This document shows positions 1 to 7,558 of a stretch of 64,000 bases of DNA, in pieces. Source of the stretch: CAZSDU01 sp963662525 (GTDB lineage: Bacteria > Bacteroidota > Bacteroidia > Bacteroidales > FEN-979). Position numbers and translations under genes: made by a program. The stretch covers positions 1,426,001-1,490,000 of the forward strand of contig OY759717.1 of the NCBI GenBank assembly GCA_963662525.1. The letters run 5' to 3'. Numbering within the stretch: the stretch's first letter is position 1; every line of letters starts with the position of its first letter. The notes under the pieces are model-generated. The model was not told the DNA's origin, did not search any database, and saw only the letters and a list, made by a program, of their open reading frames with translations.

Positions 1-468
1 AAGACAGTTAAAATTGGCAACCAGACATGGATGGCCGAAAATCTCGCTTACAAATCAAGTGAAGGTTGTTGGGCATATAAAAACGACACCAGCTTTGTTG
101 TAACATACGGCTATCTATACAATTGGCACACGGCAGTGAACGTTTGTCCACCAGGTTGGCATCTGCCAAGTGCGGGTGAATTAGGAATAATGAATAGCGG
201 TGGGGACTTGAGAGAAACAGGCAACAGTCACTGGAAAAAACCTAATAAATGGGCAACCAATAAAACTGGATTTACCGCTCTTCCAGGTGGCAATCGAAGT
301 CCAATGGGTATTTACGGATTAATGGGCAAGTATGGATTTTGGTGGACTTCTACAAATTACAGTGCATTTGGTGCGTGGAACTGGGGCTTGAATAACTATG
401 AATACAAAGGTGATAGATATGAGGGCCAAGTTGCTAGGGGCCTTTCTGTGCGCTGTATAAAAAATTAA
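1..468 (+). CDS. FISUMP-domain protein, 5' end outside the window
   Basis: The reading frame is open from base 1, so the gene begins upstream and only its last 155 codons are visible. The visible part is one Fibrobacter succinogenes major paralogous (FISUMP) domain: the opening IGNQTWMAENL, the central CPPGWHLPS, then GFTALPGGNR, a WWTST block and the closing SVRCIKN are all landmarks of that family. Such domains usually end surface or secreted proteins of Bacteroidota and Fibrobacteres. Their biochemical role is not established, and nothing here points to catalysis. A start at base 31 would fall inside the conserved domain, so it is not the real start. Confidence 0.85.
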   Translation, partial: KTVKIGNQTWMAENLAYKSSEGCWAYKNDTSFVVTYGYLYNWHTAVNVCPPGWHLPSAGELGIMNSGGDLRETGNSHWKKPNKWATNKTGFTALPGGNRSPMGIYGLMGKYGFWWTSTNYSAFGAWNWGLNNYEYKGDRYEGQVARGLSVRCIKN

Positions 469-607
469 AAGAACCAACGAAAAGCTAACAAGAAACTCGC
501 ATTAATCCGGATGCAGAAAAGCTTATCATCAGGGGTTAATGCAGTGGAAGTCAGAAAATATATTACCTTTACAAAAAAGCGATAATTACCAACAATTCGA
601 ATTATTT

Positions 608-1072
608 ATGGGAAGAGCACAGGAAACATTTAATAAAAAAGACCAGGAAAAGAAAAGACTGAAAAAGAAGAAAGATAAAGAACAAAAGAGAGAAGAGCGA
701 AAAGCCAATTCCGACAAAGGAAAAAGTCTGGAGGAAATGTTCGCCTATGTTGATGAATACGGTAATATTGTTTCCACCCCTCCGGATCCAAAAAGTAAAA
801 CGGTAATAAAAACAGAAGATATCCGGATCAGTACTTTGAGGCAGGAAGCTGTTGAACCTGCTGATCTGATCCGGAAAGGCACTGTGACTTTCTTTAACGA
901 CTCCAAAGGTTATGGTTTTATCAAAGACCATGAAACCCAGGAGAGTATTTTTGTGCACATCAACAACCTGGAAGATCAGGTAAAGGAAAACGATAAAGTG
1001 AGTTTTGAAACTGAAAGAGGACCAAAAGGCATGAATGCCGTCAAGGTCAAACTTATAACAGGAACGCCATGA
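608..1072 (+). CDS. Cold-shock-domain RNA-binding protein with charged N-terminal region
   Basis: This encodes 154 residues. The first 40 or so are rich in lysine and glutamate, followed by a short linker and a C-terminal cold-shock domain at roughly residues 88-150. That domain shows the RNP1-like KGYGFI and RNP2-like IFVHI RNA-binding motifs. I chose the ATG at 608, where the protein opens MGRAQETFNKKDQEKKR, because related Bacteroidota proteins begin this way. The frame also contains an ATG at 539, but its 23 extra residues match nothing I know. The likely role is a cytoplasmic single-stranded RNA binder or chaperone. The stop overlaps the start of the next gene by 4 bp (ATGA), so the two are probably co-translated. 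Confidence 0.85.
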   Translation: MGRAQETFNKKDQEKKRLKKKKDKEQKREERKANSDKGKSLEEMFAYVDEYGNIVSTPPDPKSKTVIKTEDIRISTLRQEAVEPADLIRKGTVTFFNDSKGYGFIKDHETQESIFVHINNLEDQVKENDKVSFETERGPKGMNAVKVKLITGTP

Positions 1073-2355
1073 AAATGAATTTTTCAGATTATCAAAGGAC
1101 AGGATTACTTAAAAGAACGAGTTGTGGTATTCTTGTGTTCACTTTTCTCTTCTTTTTTTCCGGTATTAAATCGCATGCACAATTTTTTGATGAAATAAGC
1201 AACCCGAAAGTAACTGTCAAAATTGAGCATCCACCGGGACTCGGATTAAAAATCAATAAAATCGCTTTTAATACCGCAACCGGTAATTGCTCCTCCCAGA
1301 TCATAACTTCTTTGATCAGCGACTTTGTTAACAGTAATGTTGAAGTTATTGACAGGGAAAATCTCAATCTGATCCTGGCAGAGCATGATTTTAATTTTAG
1401 TGGCTATGTTGATCAGTCAAAAGCCGTAGCTATCGGTAAAATTATTGGACCCTCCGCACTTATTACCGTTAAAGTATTGCGCTGTGAAACAAAAAGGGAT
1501 AATTTACACCAGAAAGAACAAAAATATGATTCGAAAACAAAACGTAATATAGAGGTTGTGGCTTATACTGCCAGAACAAGAGTTTTCCTCAAAGTTTCTA
1601 TACAAACTGTTGATCTTACAACCGGTCGGATCTTTACAGCTCTAATCCTTGATTATTCCCCATCAAAAGAAAATAAATCTTACGATGGTAAAGCGGAAAT
1701 GCCGGCTGAGTTTGATGTTCAGGAAATAGCATTTCAAGCACTTGTTGCCGATGTTCACCGGATGTTTCTTCCCTGGACCGAGAATACACAATTGTACTAT
1801 TTCGACGACAAAGCCGGTAATCTGAAACAGGCATTTCAGGCATTACAATCAGGGAACCAGGATCTGGCATTTAGTCTTTCTCAGCAGAACCTGGAAACCT
1901 GTAAAAGATCAATCGAGATAAAGGAAAAAACCCTGGCACATGCTTATTATAATCTGGGGGTTTCATATATGATTCGCAATGAATTTGATCAGGCCATTGA
2001 AAACTTCCTGGAAACACAAAAAATACGACCAGGGACCATTGTAACTGATGCCATTGAAAAATGTCAGAGAGCAAAAGAACTTGCCATTGCGATGCTAAAG
2101 GTTGAGGAAAAAGCTTCGATAAATGCGGAGAAAATTCAAACTGAAGAAGCACAAGCAATAAGAGCAGAAGTAGAAAACACGATAGTAAATTCCGATATCA
2201 TCGAGTTGACAAAAAAGAAAATACCCAATTCGATAATTCTACAGAAAATCAAGAACTCTAAATGCAAATTTGATACTTCTCCTGATGCTCTGATAACTCT
2301 TACTAATGCAGGAGTCAGCGAAGCAGTCATCATGCTGATGATGGAAAAGAAATAA
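1069..2355 (+). CDS. Secreted CsgG-like protein with TPR segment
   Basis: This encodes 428 residues. A hydrophobic segment at about residues 19-36 ending in SHAQ looks like a signal peptide. Residues 45-240 resemble the CsgG/GNA1162 type of periplasmic domain: a conserved IAFNTATGN strand, then DRENLNLILAEH, the characteristic 'find the enzyme or gene that sets the level' segment of that fold. Residues 250-340 contain a TPR-like repeat (AHAYYNLGVSYMIRNEFDQA). The last 55 residues form a small helical domain (IPNSIILQKIKNSKCKFD). CsgG relatives form outer-membrane export pores, but similar domains also occur in lipoproteins of unknown role. I see no lipobox, so a pore function is only a possibility. 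The 4-bp overlap with the cold-shock gene is notable because the two products would sit in different compartments. Confidence 0.6.
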   Translation: MKMNFSDYQRTGLLKRTSCGILVFTFLFFFSGIKSHAQFFDEISNPKVTVKIEHPPGLGLKINKIAFNTATGNCSSQIITSLISDFVNSNVEVIDRENLNLILAEHDFNFSGYVDQSKAVAIGKIIGPSALITVKVLRCETKRDNLHQKEQKYDSKTKRNIEVVAYTARTRVFLKVSIQTVDLTTGRIFTALILDYSPSKENKSYDGKAEMPAEFDVQEIAFQALVADVHRMFLPWTENTQLYYFDDKAGNLKQAFQALQSGNQDLAFSLSQQNLETCKRSIEIKEKTLAHAYYNLGVSYMIRNEFDQAIENFLETQKIRPGTIVTDAIEKCQRAKELAIAMLKVEEKASINAEKIQTEEAQAIRAEVENTIVNSDIIELTKKKIPNSIILQKIKNSKCKFDTSPDALITLTNAGVSEAVIMLMMEKK

Positions 2356-2378
2356 AAATATAAAGAAGTACTGCTAAA

Positions 2379-4343
2379 TCACTTAACAAGCACCATCCTT
2401 TTTGTCTCCATGCTGCCTTCCATGGAAAAGATATAGCAATATACTCCATCCGGAAATTGCGAGGCATTCCAGTTCACCTGATAATTTCCCTTATCCTGTT
2501 TCTCATTGACGAGTGTTTCAACTTCCTTCCCCAGTGAATTTATAATGGTTAACTTTACATTTCCTGGTTGGAATAATTCATAACCTATTGTCGTTGATTG
2601 ATTAAATGGATTAGGATTGTTTTGCCCGAGTTGAAAGCAGGCTGTCTTTTCATGGGTATAATTTTCTGTTCCTATTCCGACTAAATTGCAATTAAAGGCA
2701 TATTCCAGCACTTCATCTTTTCCCTGTCTGATGCCTTCAATAGTCTGCCAGATTTCAATATCCGGAATGATCCCGATCCGCTGGGTAGGAGAATAATCGG
2801 GGTAAAAAGTACCAAGCCCGGTGAAATAGGTAATAATGTTACCCGGCAGATAGATATATGAAACATTACCATCGGCAGCCTTCGTCTGGCTTCCAATTTT
2901 AATGGAACCGGGATGTTGCTCCAATCCCATACAGGTATATTCAGCCTGGCTGATGGTACGTATATCAAACAAAATGATCAGCTTCCCCTGATAGACTTCT
3001 GGGTTGTAACTTCCGACCAAGGCATCCTGCCAGAATAACACACCGGGATATTGATGATCCGGAACGGTAAAACTAGCTATCTGTATCGGATGTGTAAAAA
3101 GATAATTAACCAGGGTCCATAAAGTTCCCTGAGGATAATTCCGGATATCAAAAATAATTGCATCCGTATTCCAGAGATCAGCCATCATATTCCCTACCTG
3201 GCCAACCGTAAGACGACCCATATCAACATATCCGAAATGGCAAGCCTTGTTAACAGCAGTATCGTACCATACCGGACCATTGTTTTGAATGAAAGCATTA
3301 TACTCAATGGACGACCAGTTCCTTTGATGGGTGAAATTGTGTGACCCGCTTTCATTTTCAATATTAATACTGAAACTTCCGTAGGGGCCAATGAGGATAT
3401 CCTGGTGAACATTTGACATCACGGCAAGCTCATTTGATCCATAAGTATAATGTTCGATGCTATCGCGTAAAACACCTATGTCAGCATCATCGATTGAACG
3501 GATGATATCTCCGGGTTTTACCCCGGTAATTGAAGGGGAAACCTTTGTTATAACCGTTTCATTTTCGAAAAATCCAATGGAAAAACGGGGAAAAAATGAT
3601 CCGATGATTGAATTTATAACACCCCCAGAGGTGAAACCATGTGAATCGTTGATTCGTTTCGCCATGACCAGAATGGCTTTGTCGTATTCTTCGGCTGCCT
3701 GGGCATCAACAAATAAGGGTATTGCTTCCGCCAGTGTAGTATCCCATTCCTGATCCATTATATTTTTATACGGGAAGAAATAATTGAGAATATTCCAGTA
3801 TCTGAATAAAGAAAGAATACGCACGGGTTGATCCGGATATAATCCTGAGTTATCATAATAAAGATTATCTGCATCAAAAACAGGATTTCCATTCGTAAAT
3901 GCTTCTCCAACCAGACAATGGGTGCGTGGCCTGAACCTCACCCTGATTGTATCAAGGGCATCTTTAACCGTTTGTGAAAATATCGGATTCTGGATCCAGC
4001 CAAGGTTCAGGTTATACCTCAGGCTATCGGGAATGATGGGCAAGGGGGCTGTTGGCATTGCCGTTTCCCCCGGACTTGTAATCAGCTCCATCAGGATACC
4101 ATTGAACTCATCATCATTGGATGCAGCTTCTATAAAAGGAAGTTTTTCGATGAGGACACTGTCGAGGCTGATGCTGCAGTTGGCTGTTTCGGAATGAAAA
4201 TATTTGACAAAACCCCAGACTTTACAGGCATAAAAAAGTCGTTGATTGTAATCCAATGCAATTTTGGCCTGTCCTTGAACCATCCCTGTAAACAGAAGGC
4301 TACAAACGACAAGAAAGTATTTTTGTACAGCGATTTTTCTCAT
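2379..4343 (-). CDS. Secreted S41-family peptidase with T9SS sorting domain
   Basis: This encodes 654 residues. It has a signal peptide (residues 1-24, ending VQGQ), an N-terminal helical region typical of S41 (C-terminal-processing) peptidases, a PDZ-like stretch (SPSITGVKPGDIIRSIDD, about residues 255-285) and the S41 core at about 350-560. The core includes IIFDIRNYPQG and a nucleophile-region TISQAEYTCMGLE. The serine of ISQAEY is the probable catalytic residue. The final 80 residues are a type A T9SS sorting domain: QNNPNPFNQSTTIGY followed by KLTIINSLGKEV and a GVYCYIF strand. The protein should therefore be exported to the cell surface. It converges with the CsgG-like gene, 23 bp away. 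Confidence 0.85.
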   Translation of the reverse strand: MRKIAVQKYFLVVCSLLFTGMVQGQAKIALDYNQRLFYACKVWGFVKYFHSETANCSISLDSVLIEKLPFIEAASNDDEFNGILMELITSPGETAMPTAPLPIIPDSLRYNLNLGWIQNPIFSQTVKDALDTIRVRFRPRTHCLVGEAFTNGNPVFDADNLYYDNSGLYPDQPVRILSLFRYWNILNYFFPYKNIMDQEWDTTLAEAIPLFVDAQAAEEYDKAILVMAKRINDSHGFTSGGVINSIIGSFFPRFSIGFFENETVITKVSPSITGVKPGDIIRSIDDADIGVLRDSIEHYTYGSNELAVMSNVHQDILIGPYGSFSINIENESGSHNFTHQRNWSSIEYNAFIQNNGPVWYDTAVNKACHFGYVDMGRLTVGQVGNMMADLWNTDAIIFDIRNYPQGTLWTLVNYLFTHPIQIASFTVPDHQYPGVLFWQDALVGSYNPEVYQGKLIILFDIRTISQAEYTCMGLEQHPGSIKIGSQTKAADGNVSYIYLPGNIITYFTGLGTFYPDYSPTQRIGIIPDIEIWQTIEGIRQGKDEVLEYAFNCNLVGIGTENYTHEKTACFQLGQNNPNPFNQSTTIGYELFQPGNVKLTIINSLGKEVETLVNEKQDKGNYQVNWNASQFPDGVYCYIFSMEGSMETKRMVLVK

Positions 4344-4397
4344 TTCCTTTAATTTTTAACCTGTATGTATAGTGGGTAACAATTACAGGCGTTTTTA

Positions 4398-4405
4398 CAA
4401 AATTA
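4398..4405 (-). promoter_or_regulatory. Candidate -7 promoter element for the S41 peptidase
   Basis: Reading on the minus strand the bases are TAATTTTG, an exact match to the Bacteroidota -7 consensus TAnnTTTG, about 55 bp before the peptidase ATG. I see no good -33 TTTG at the usual distance, so this is a weak call. Confidence 0.3.
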
Positions 4406-4460
4406 CAGATGAATCTTTGTAATATTGCAAAAAAAGAAAAAATACCTGAACCCATCGACC

Positions 4461-5810
4461 ATGTTTGTTTTAATGATCGTTGTCTTTATTCTTGGGTACG
4501 CTGTTATTGCCCTTGAACATCCGCTCAAAGTGAATAAATCGGCAACTGCCCTCTTTCTTGCCGTTGCATTGTGGGTGATTTTCGTGATCGGCGGAGAGCA
4601 GGTAATGATTAATACTACTGCCTTCCATCAGTACATCCTTAAAAATCCGGCAGGGAGTTTTCCCGACTGGCTCGCGCATCATGAACTGCTCGGGCACCTG
4701 GGCGAGATATCCGAAATCATTTTTTTTCTGCTGGGAGCCATGACCATAGTGGAACTGGTAGATTCGCATGAAGGGTTCAGGATCATCACCGACAGGATTA
4801 AAACAACCAACAAGGTAAAACTGCTCTGGGTGATCAGCATCATCACTTTCCTTCTTTCTGCCGTACTTGATAACCTGACCACCGCCATCGTAATGGTTGC
4901 CCTGCTGCGCAAGTTGGTGGGCGATAAAAAAGAACGCTGGTTCTATGCCGGTATGGTAATCATTGCCGCCAACAGTGGCGGCGCCTTCAGCCCCATCGGT
5001 GATGTGACCACCATCATGCTCTGGATCGGCGGACATGTTACGACTATCAATATCATTGTTAAAACGATTATCCCCAGTGTGCTTTCCATGGTCATTCCAC
5101 TGACTTTGCTTTCCATTACGATGAAGGGGAATATTCAGCGTATTCCGCAATCTGCCGTTGATCGGGCCAAGGACCCAACCACCCCATGTGAACGCCAGCT
5201 CGTTTTCTGGCTGGGAATCGGTTCTCTGTTATTTGTTCCGGTATTCAAGACCATTACTCACCTGCCACCCTATACCGGGATATTGCTTGGACTCAGTGTG
5301 CTCTGGATCGTTACCGAGATCATGCACAAATCTAAAAACGACGAGTATCGCTCAAAACGGACGGTGTCCGGCGTACTGCACCGGATTGACACCACCAGTA
5401 TACTGTTTTTCCTGGGCATCCTCCTGGCGGTTGCTGCGCTTCAAAGTGCGGGACACCTTGACCTGCTAGCCAAAACACTCGACAAAAACATAGGAAATCT
5501 TTATGTGATTAATATTATCATCGGGTTGCTTTCGTCGGTTGTCGATAATGTGCCACTGGTTGCAGGTGCCATGGGTATGTATGAGAACACTTTTGTTCCC
5601 GATCATTACTTCTGGGAAATGCTAGCCTACTGTGCCGGAACAGGTGGCAGCATCCTCATTATTGGATCCGCTGCCGGTGTGGCAGTGATGGGAATGGAAA
5701 AAATTGATTTTATCTGGTACCTGAAAAAAATATCACTATGGGCACTCATCGGTTATCTGGCTGGTGCAATTGCCTATTGGATATTAAATATAGTGATCTT
5801 TCAGATGTAG
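4461..5810 (+). CDS. nhaD: Na+/H+ antiporter, NhaD family
   Basis: This encodes about 449 residues of polytopic inner-membrane protein with 11-13 hydrophobic segments. NhaD hallmarks are present: ALEHPLKVNKSATAL near the N-terminus, LDNLTTAIVMVALLRKL, GGAFSPIGDVTTIMLW and SSVVDNVPLVAGAMGMY. The paired DN motifs in the two inverted repeats are probably ion-binding. NhaD proteins exchange Na+ or Li+ for H+ and support salt and pH homeostasis. The frame stays open back to a TTG at 4425, but I prefer the ATG at 4461: the protein then starts MFVLMIVVFILGY like its relatives, and the TTG lies next to a promoter-like AATCTTTG at 4412-4419. It stands alone and converges with the lipoprotein gene after 10 bp. 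Confidence 0.9.
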   Translation: MFVLMIVVFILGYAVIALEHPLKVNKSATALFLAVALWVIFVIGGEQVMINTTAFHQYILKNPAGSFPDWLAHHELLGHLGEISEIIFFLLGAMTIVELVDSHEGFRIITDRIKTTNKVKLLWVISIITFLLSAVLDNLTTAIVMVALLRKLVGDKKERWFYAGMVIIAANSGGAFSPIGDVTTIMLWIGGHVTTINIIVKTIIPSVLSMVIPLTLLSITMKGNIQRIPQSAVDRAKDPTTPCERQLVFWLGIGSLLFVPVFKTITHLPPYTGILLGLSVLWIVTEIMHKSKNDEYRSKRTVSGVLHRIDTTSILFFLGILLAVAALQSAGHLDLLAKTLDKNIGNLYVINIIIGLLSSVVDNVPLVAGAMGMYENTFVPDHYFWEMLAYCAGTGGSILIIGSAAGVAVMGMEKIDFIWYLKKISLWALIGYLAGAIAYWILNIVIFQM

Positions 5811-5820
5811 ATGGTCAGAC

Positions 5821-6366
5821 CTAAAAGGAATAGGAGAAAGATCTTCCATCCATTTCACCCGACATCGTGCCATGACCACTTCCGTTTACATTGATGTCAA
5901 ACTTGTAGCTCCAGTCATGATCAACACTTTCTCCGTTCATCTTTCCCTTGAGGGTTAATTTGCTGGAAGAAAAATGGGCTGACATGGTTCCGGCAGAATT
6001 GCTGAACCCCGAATACGACATCAGTCCGCTTAAAGTCAGGTCGGTACTTCCGCTCACCATCCTGTATGACCACCATCCTATATTCAGCATCCAGTTCACC
6101 CTCTCTGATACCTCATCGTACGTGGCTGTTCCGGTAACAGTAACATGTCCGCCATAAGGACTGTTGATGGTCTGGTTGATACCCTCTTTTAAATTTGGAG
6201 ATGGGGTATACTGGATCTGCGAAAAAACTTCACCAAATGCCTGGTAAATAACCATAGCCGTCTGGGTATCGTTAGCTCCTTCATTCACATTTGCTTTTTT
6301 CAGACAGCCGGAGGAGCTAAAAAGCATGAATGAAGTTAAAAGAAAAACACTGATTGTTTTTTTCAT
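5821..6366 (-). CDS. Small lipoprotein of unknown function
   Basis: This encodes 181 residues. The N-terminus MKKTISVFLLTSFMLFSSSG followed by Cys21 is a lipoprotein signal with an SSGC lipobox. The mature part is rich in Ser, Gly and Thr and made of short beta-strand-like segments (GGHVTVTGTATYD, DLTLSGLMSYSG, KLTLKGKMNG), suggesting a small all-beta fold. I do not recognise a family. It lies between the convergent antiporter gene and the upstream end of an ABC transporter operon, from which it is separated by about 110 bp, so a shared function cannot be inferred. Confidence 0.7.
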   Translation of the reverse strand: MKKTISVFLLTSFMLFSSSGCLKKANVNEGANDTQTAMVIYQAFGEVFSQIQYTPSPNLKEGINQTINSPYGGHVTVTGTATYDEVSERVNWMLNIGWWSYRMVSGSTDLTLSGLMSYSGFSNSAGTMSAHFSSSKLTLKGKMNGESVDHDWSYKFDINVNGSGHGTMSGEMDGRSFSYSF

Positions 6367-6475
6367 ACTATTTTGAATTTAAAGATGATTTCAAAAAACA
6401 ATTACTGCCCATAGCGTCTGACAAATTTATTAAAGAAATTCACTGAACCTATTGATTTTCCGTAAATAATCAGGA

Positions 6476-7558
6476 TTATTCTGCCATAACCTTCATAAAA
6501 AGGTTGTTTTTCCCCTTTTCATACGTATAATCAACACTTTTACAACGGCCTTTAATGAGTTTTAACCCGATATCCTCCTCCTGAAGTTCCTCTTTCAGGG
6601 GATTCACCGGAGATCCGGCACTGGAGCATACCAGTTCCACACTTCCTTCCTTTTCTGAAAAGGAAAGGGTAAGCTGAATATCCGAGAAATCGGTTTGCAG
6701 TCCTATAACCTCTTCAGCAAGGAGTTCAATATAGGTCGTTACTTTTTTTGTCAGCACATGTTTTTCGCAAAAAGCTTCCATTTCTCCCTGCATCGCATAC
6801 AGGTCATAATCCGGGCTGCTGATGTGAAGTTGCAGGCTGCGTATCCGGTTGATGAATGCTTTGGTTTTTTCTTTCCCGGGTTGGTCAAATATCTGTTCCG
6901 GCGTTCCTTCTTCATAAATCAGTCCTTCATCCATATAAAATACCCTGGACGATATACTGCGTGCAAATTCCATTTCATGGGTCACGATGATCATGGTCAT
7001 ACCTTCCCGGGAAAGCCTGCGGATCACGGCCAGGACTTCACTCACCATGGTTGGATCTAAGGCTGAGGTAGGCTCATCAAAAAGAAGAATTTCTGGCTCC
7101 ATGGCCATGCATCGGGCAATGGCAACCCGCTGCTTCTGACCTCCTGAAAGTTCATCGGGAAAGCTCCAGGCTTTTTCAGCCAGACCAACCAGCTTCAGCA
7201 ATTCCATGGCCTTCCGGTCTGCTTCTGTCCTTTTCTTACCCAGCAGTTTAACCGGACCAATGGTCAGGTTTTCAAGCACTGAAAGATGGCTGTATAAATT
7301 AAACGACTGAAAGACCATACCCATCCGCTGACGAAGTTTGGGGACATTAGTATGCTTATCAAGAAGCGGTATATTGTCGATGAAGATGCTTCCCCCGGAA
7401 GGGGTCTCAAGCAAATTAAGACAACGGAGAAAAGTACTTTTCCCGGAACCCGAAGGACCGATGACAGCAATGATCTCTCCTTTGCGGATATCGGTACTGA
7501 TATCCTTGAGTACGACAAGCCCGCCAAAATGTTTGGACAGATTTTGTATCCTGATCAT
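6476..7558 (-). CDS. Amino-acid-type ABC transporter ATPase with C-terminal extra domain
   Basis: This encodes 360 residues. Residues 1-240 are a GlnQ-type ATPase: Walker A GPSGSGKST, Q-loop FQSFNLY, signature LSGGQKQR, Walker B ILLFDEPTSALD and switch histidine in THEMEFA. This part would power the fused receptor/permease encoded directly upstream, with which it overlaps by 4 bp. Family members normally stop at 240-250 residues. Here about 110 more follow, with TYIELLAEEVIGLQ, a beta-rich middle and a closing IGLKLIKGRCKSVDYTYEKGKNNLFMKV. That pattern recalls a degenerate histidine-kinase-like (GHKL/RsbW) ATPase fold, an inference from pattern only. The appendage could be regulatory. Confidence 0.88.
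   Translation of the reverse strand: MIRIQNLSKHFGGLVVLKDISTDIRKGEIIAVIGPSGSGKSTFLRCLNLLETPSGGSIFIDNIPLLDKHTNVPKLRQRMGMVFQSFNLYSHLSVLENLTIGPVKLLGKKRTEADRKAMELLKLVGLAEKAWSFPDELSGGQKQRVAIARCMAMEPEILLFDEPTSALDPTMVSEVLAVIRRLSREGMTMIIVTHEMEFARSISSRVFYMDEGLIYEEGTPEQIFDQPGKEKTKAFINRIRSLQLHISSPDYDLYAMQGEMEAFCEKHVLTKKVTTYIELLAEEVIGLQTDFSDIQLTLSFSEKEGSVELVCSSAGSPVNPLKEELQEEDIGLKLIKGRCKSVDYTYEKGKNNLFMKVMAE

Noticed and set aside
602..958. 118-codon minus-strand frame opposite the cold-shock gene
   Set aside because: Its Phe/Leu-rich make-up is the complement of the Lys/Glu-rich coding strand; not a gene.
4425..4460. TTG start for the antiporter
   Set aside because: The ATG at 4461 gives the usual family N-terminus, and the TTG is immediately next to a promoter-like motif.
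4470..5150. 226-codon open frame antisense to the nhaD gene
   Set aside because: It lies wholly opposite a well-conserved antiporter, is rich in His, Gln and Asn as expected of an antisense shadow, and resembles no protein family.
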